Shown piece after piece: positions 63,999 through 64,000 of a DNA stretch of 64,000 nt; the first letter of the stretch is position 1; each line of letters starts with the position of its first letter. A program made the translations under genes and the position numbers. Source of the DNA: UBA1845 sp002338715 (lineage in GTDB: Bacteria; Planctomycetota; Phycisphaerae; UBA1845); the NCBI GenBank assembly GCA_035344155.1, contig DAORAL010000002.1:186001-250000 (forward strand), in the 5' to 3' direction. The notes under the pieces are model-generated. The model was not told where the DNA came from. It searched no databases and saw only the letters and a list, made by a program, of their open reading frames with translations.

Positions 63999-64000
63999 GA

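Noticed and set aside
1..64000. tRNA, rRNA, transposase or integrase genes
   Set aside because: None was recognised on either strand, although the two palindrome families suggest small mobile elements.

Overview
The window looks like chromosomal DNA from a planctomycete, possibly a member of the Phycisphaerae. Three things point there: small membrane proteins ending in a CxxCxYDLxG...CPECG zinc ribbon, very large secreted proteins built from beta-helix, Cys-rich, thrombospondin-3-like and dockerin-like modules, and moderately high G+C with frequent GTG/TTG starts. The taxonomy is inference, because no rRNA gene is present. I saw no tRNA, CRISPR array, transposase or phage gene.

Region 1 (about 1-20.7 kb, + strand) is a tightly packed, Wzx/Wzy-type exopolysaccharide locus. 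It begins with the end of a nucleotidyltransferase. Next come a Wzc-like tyrosine autokinase, an unusual nucleotidyltransferase-like/left-handed-helix/initiating sugar phosphotransferase fusion, a Wza-like export lipoprotein, an unrecognised helical-repeat protein, a WecG/TagA transferase, an O-antigen ligase/polymerase-type protein, a sulfotransferase, a Wzx-like flippase, three GT4 glycosyltransferases, a possible polysaccharide deacetylase-like protein, an AsnB-type amidotransferase and a methyltransferase. Several genes overlap by 4 bases (ATGA/GTGA), so translational coupling is likely.

Region 2 (20.7-31.3 kb) is mixed: a beta-helix lipoprotein (-), two coupled zinc-ribbon membrane proteins (+), a Phd/VapB-VapC toxin-antitoxin pair (+), an unrecognised membrane-anchored protein (-) and a 1583-residue multimodular lipoprotein (-).

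Region 3 (31.9-47.9 kb, +) returns to glycan genes: three glycosyltransferases plus a PIG-L deacetylase, then a giant secreted protein carrying sixteen exact-length 54-residue eight-cysteine repeats. After it come rfbF, an SDR epimerase/dehydratase and three tandem zinc-finger methyltransferases, which look like a CDP-activated, C-methylated sugar pathway.

Region 4 (48-56 kb, -) holds a third beta-helix/Cys-rich protein with a GlyGly/MYXO-CTERM-like tail, an SGNH hydrolase, an ECF sigma/anti-sigma pair and a lipoprotein. Region 5 (56-64 kb) has housekeeping genes (rpsA, a primary-type sigma factor), a zinc-ribbon gene flanked by inverted repeats, a metzincin/beta-helix/dockerin-like protein and the edge of an MFS transporter.

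Read together, the window encodes synthesis, export and modification of a surface polysaccharide, and three sets of large secreted proteins that may bind, process or scaffold it. The three paralogous beta-helix proteins are all antisense to the glycan genes and share a conserved core, with accessory modules arranged in different orders. The functional link between polysaccharide and proteins rests on gene proximity only.
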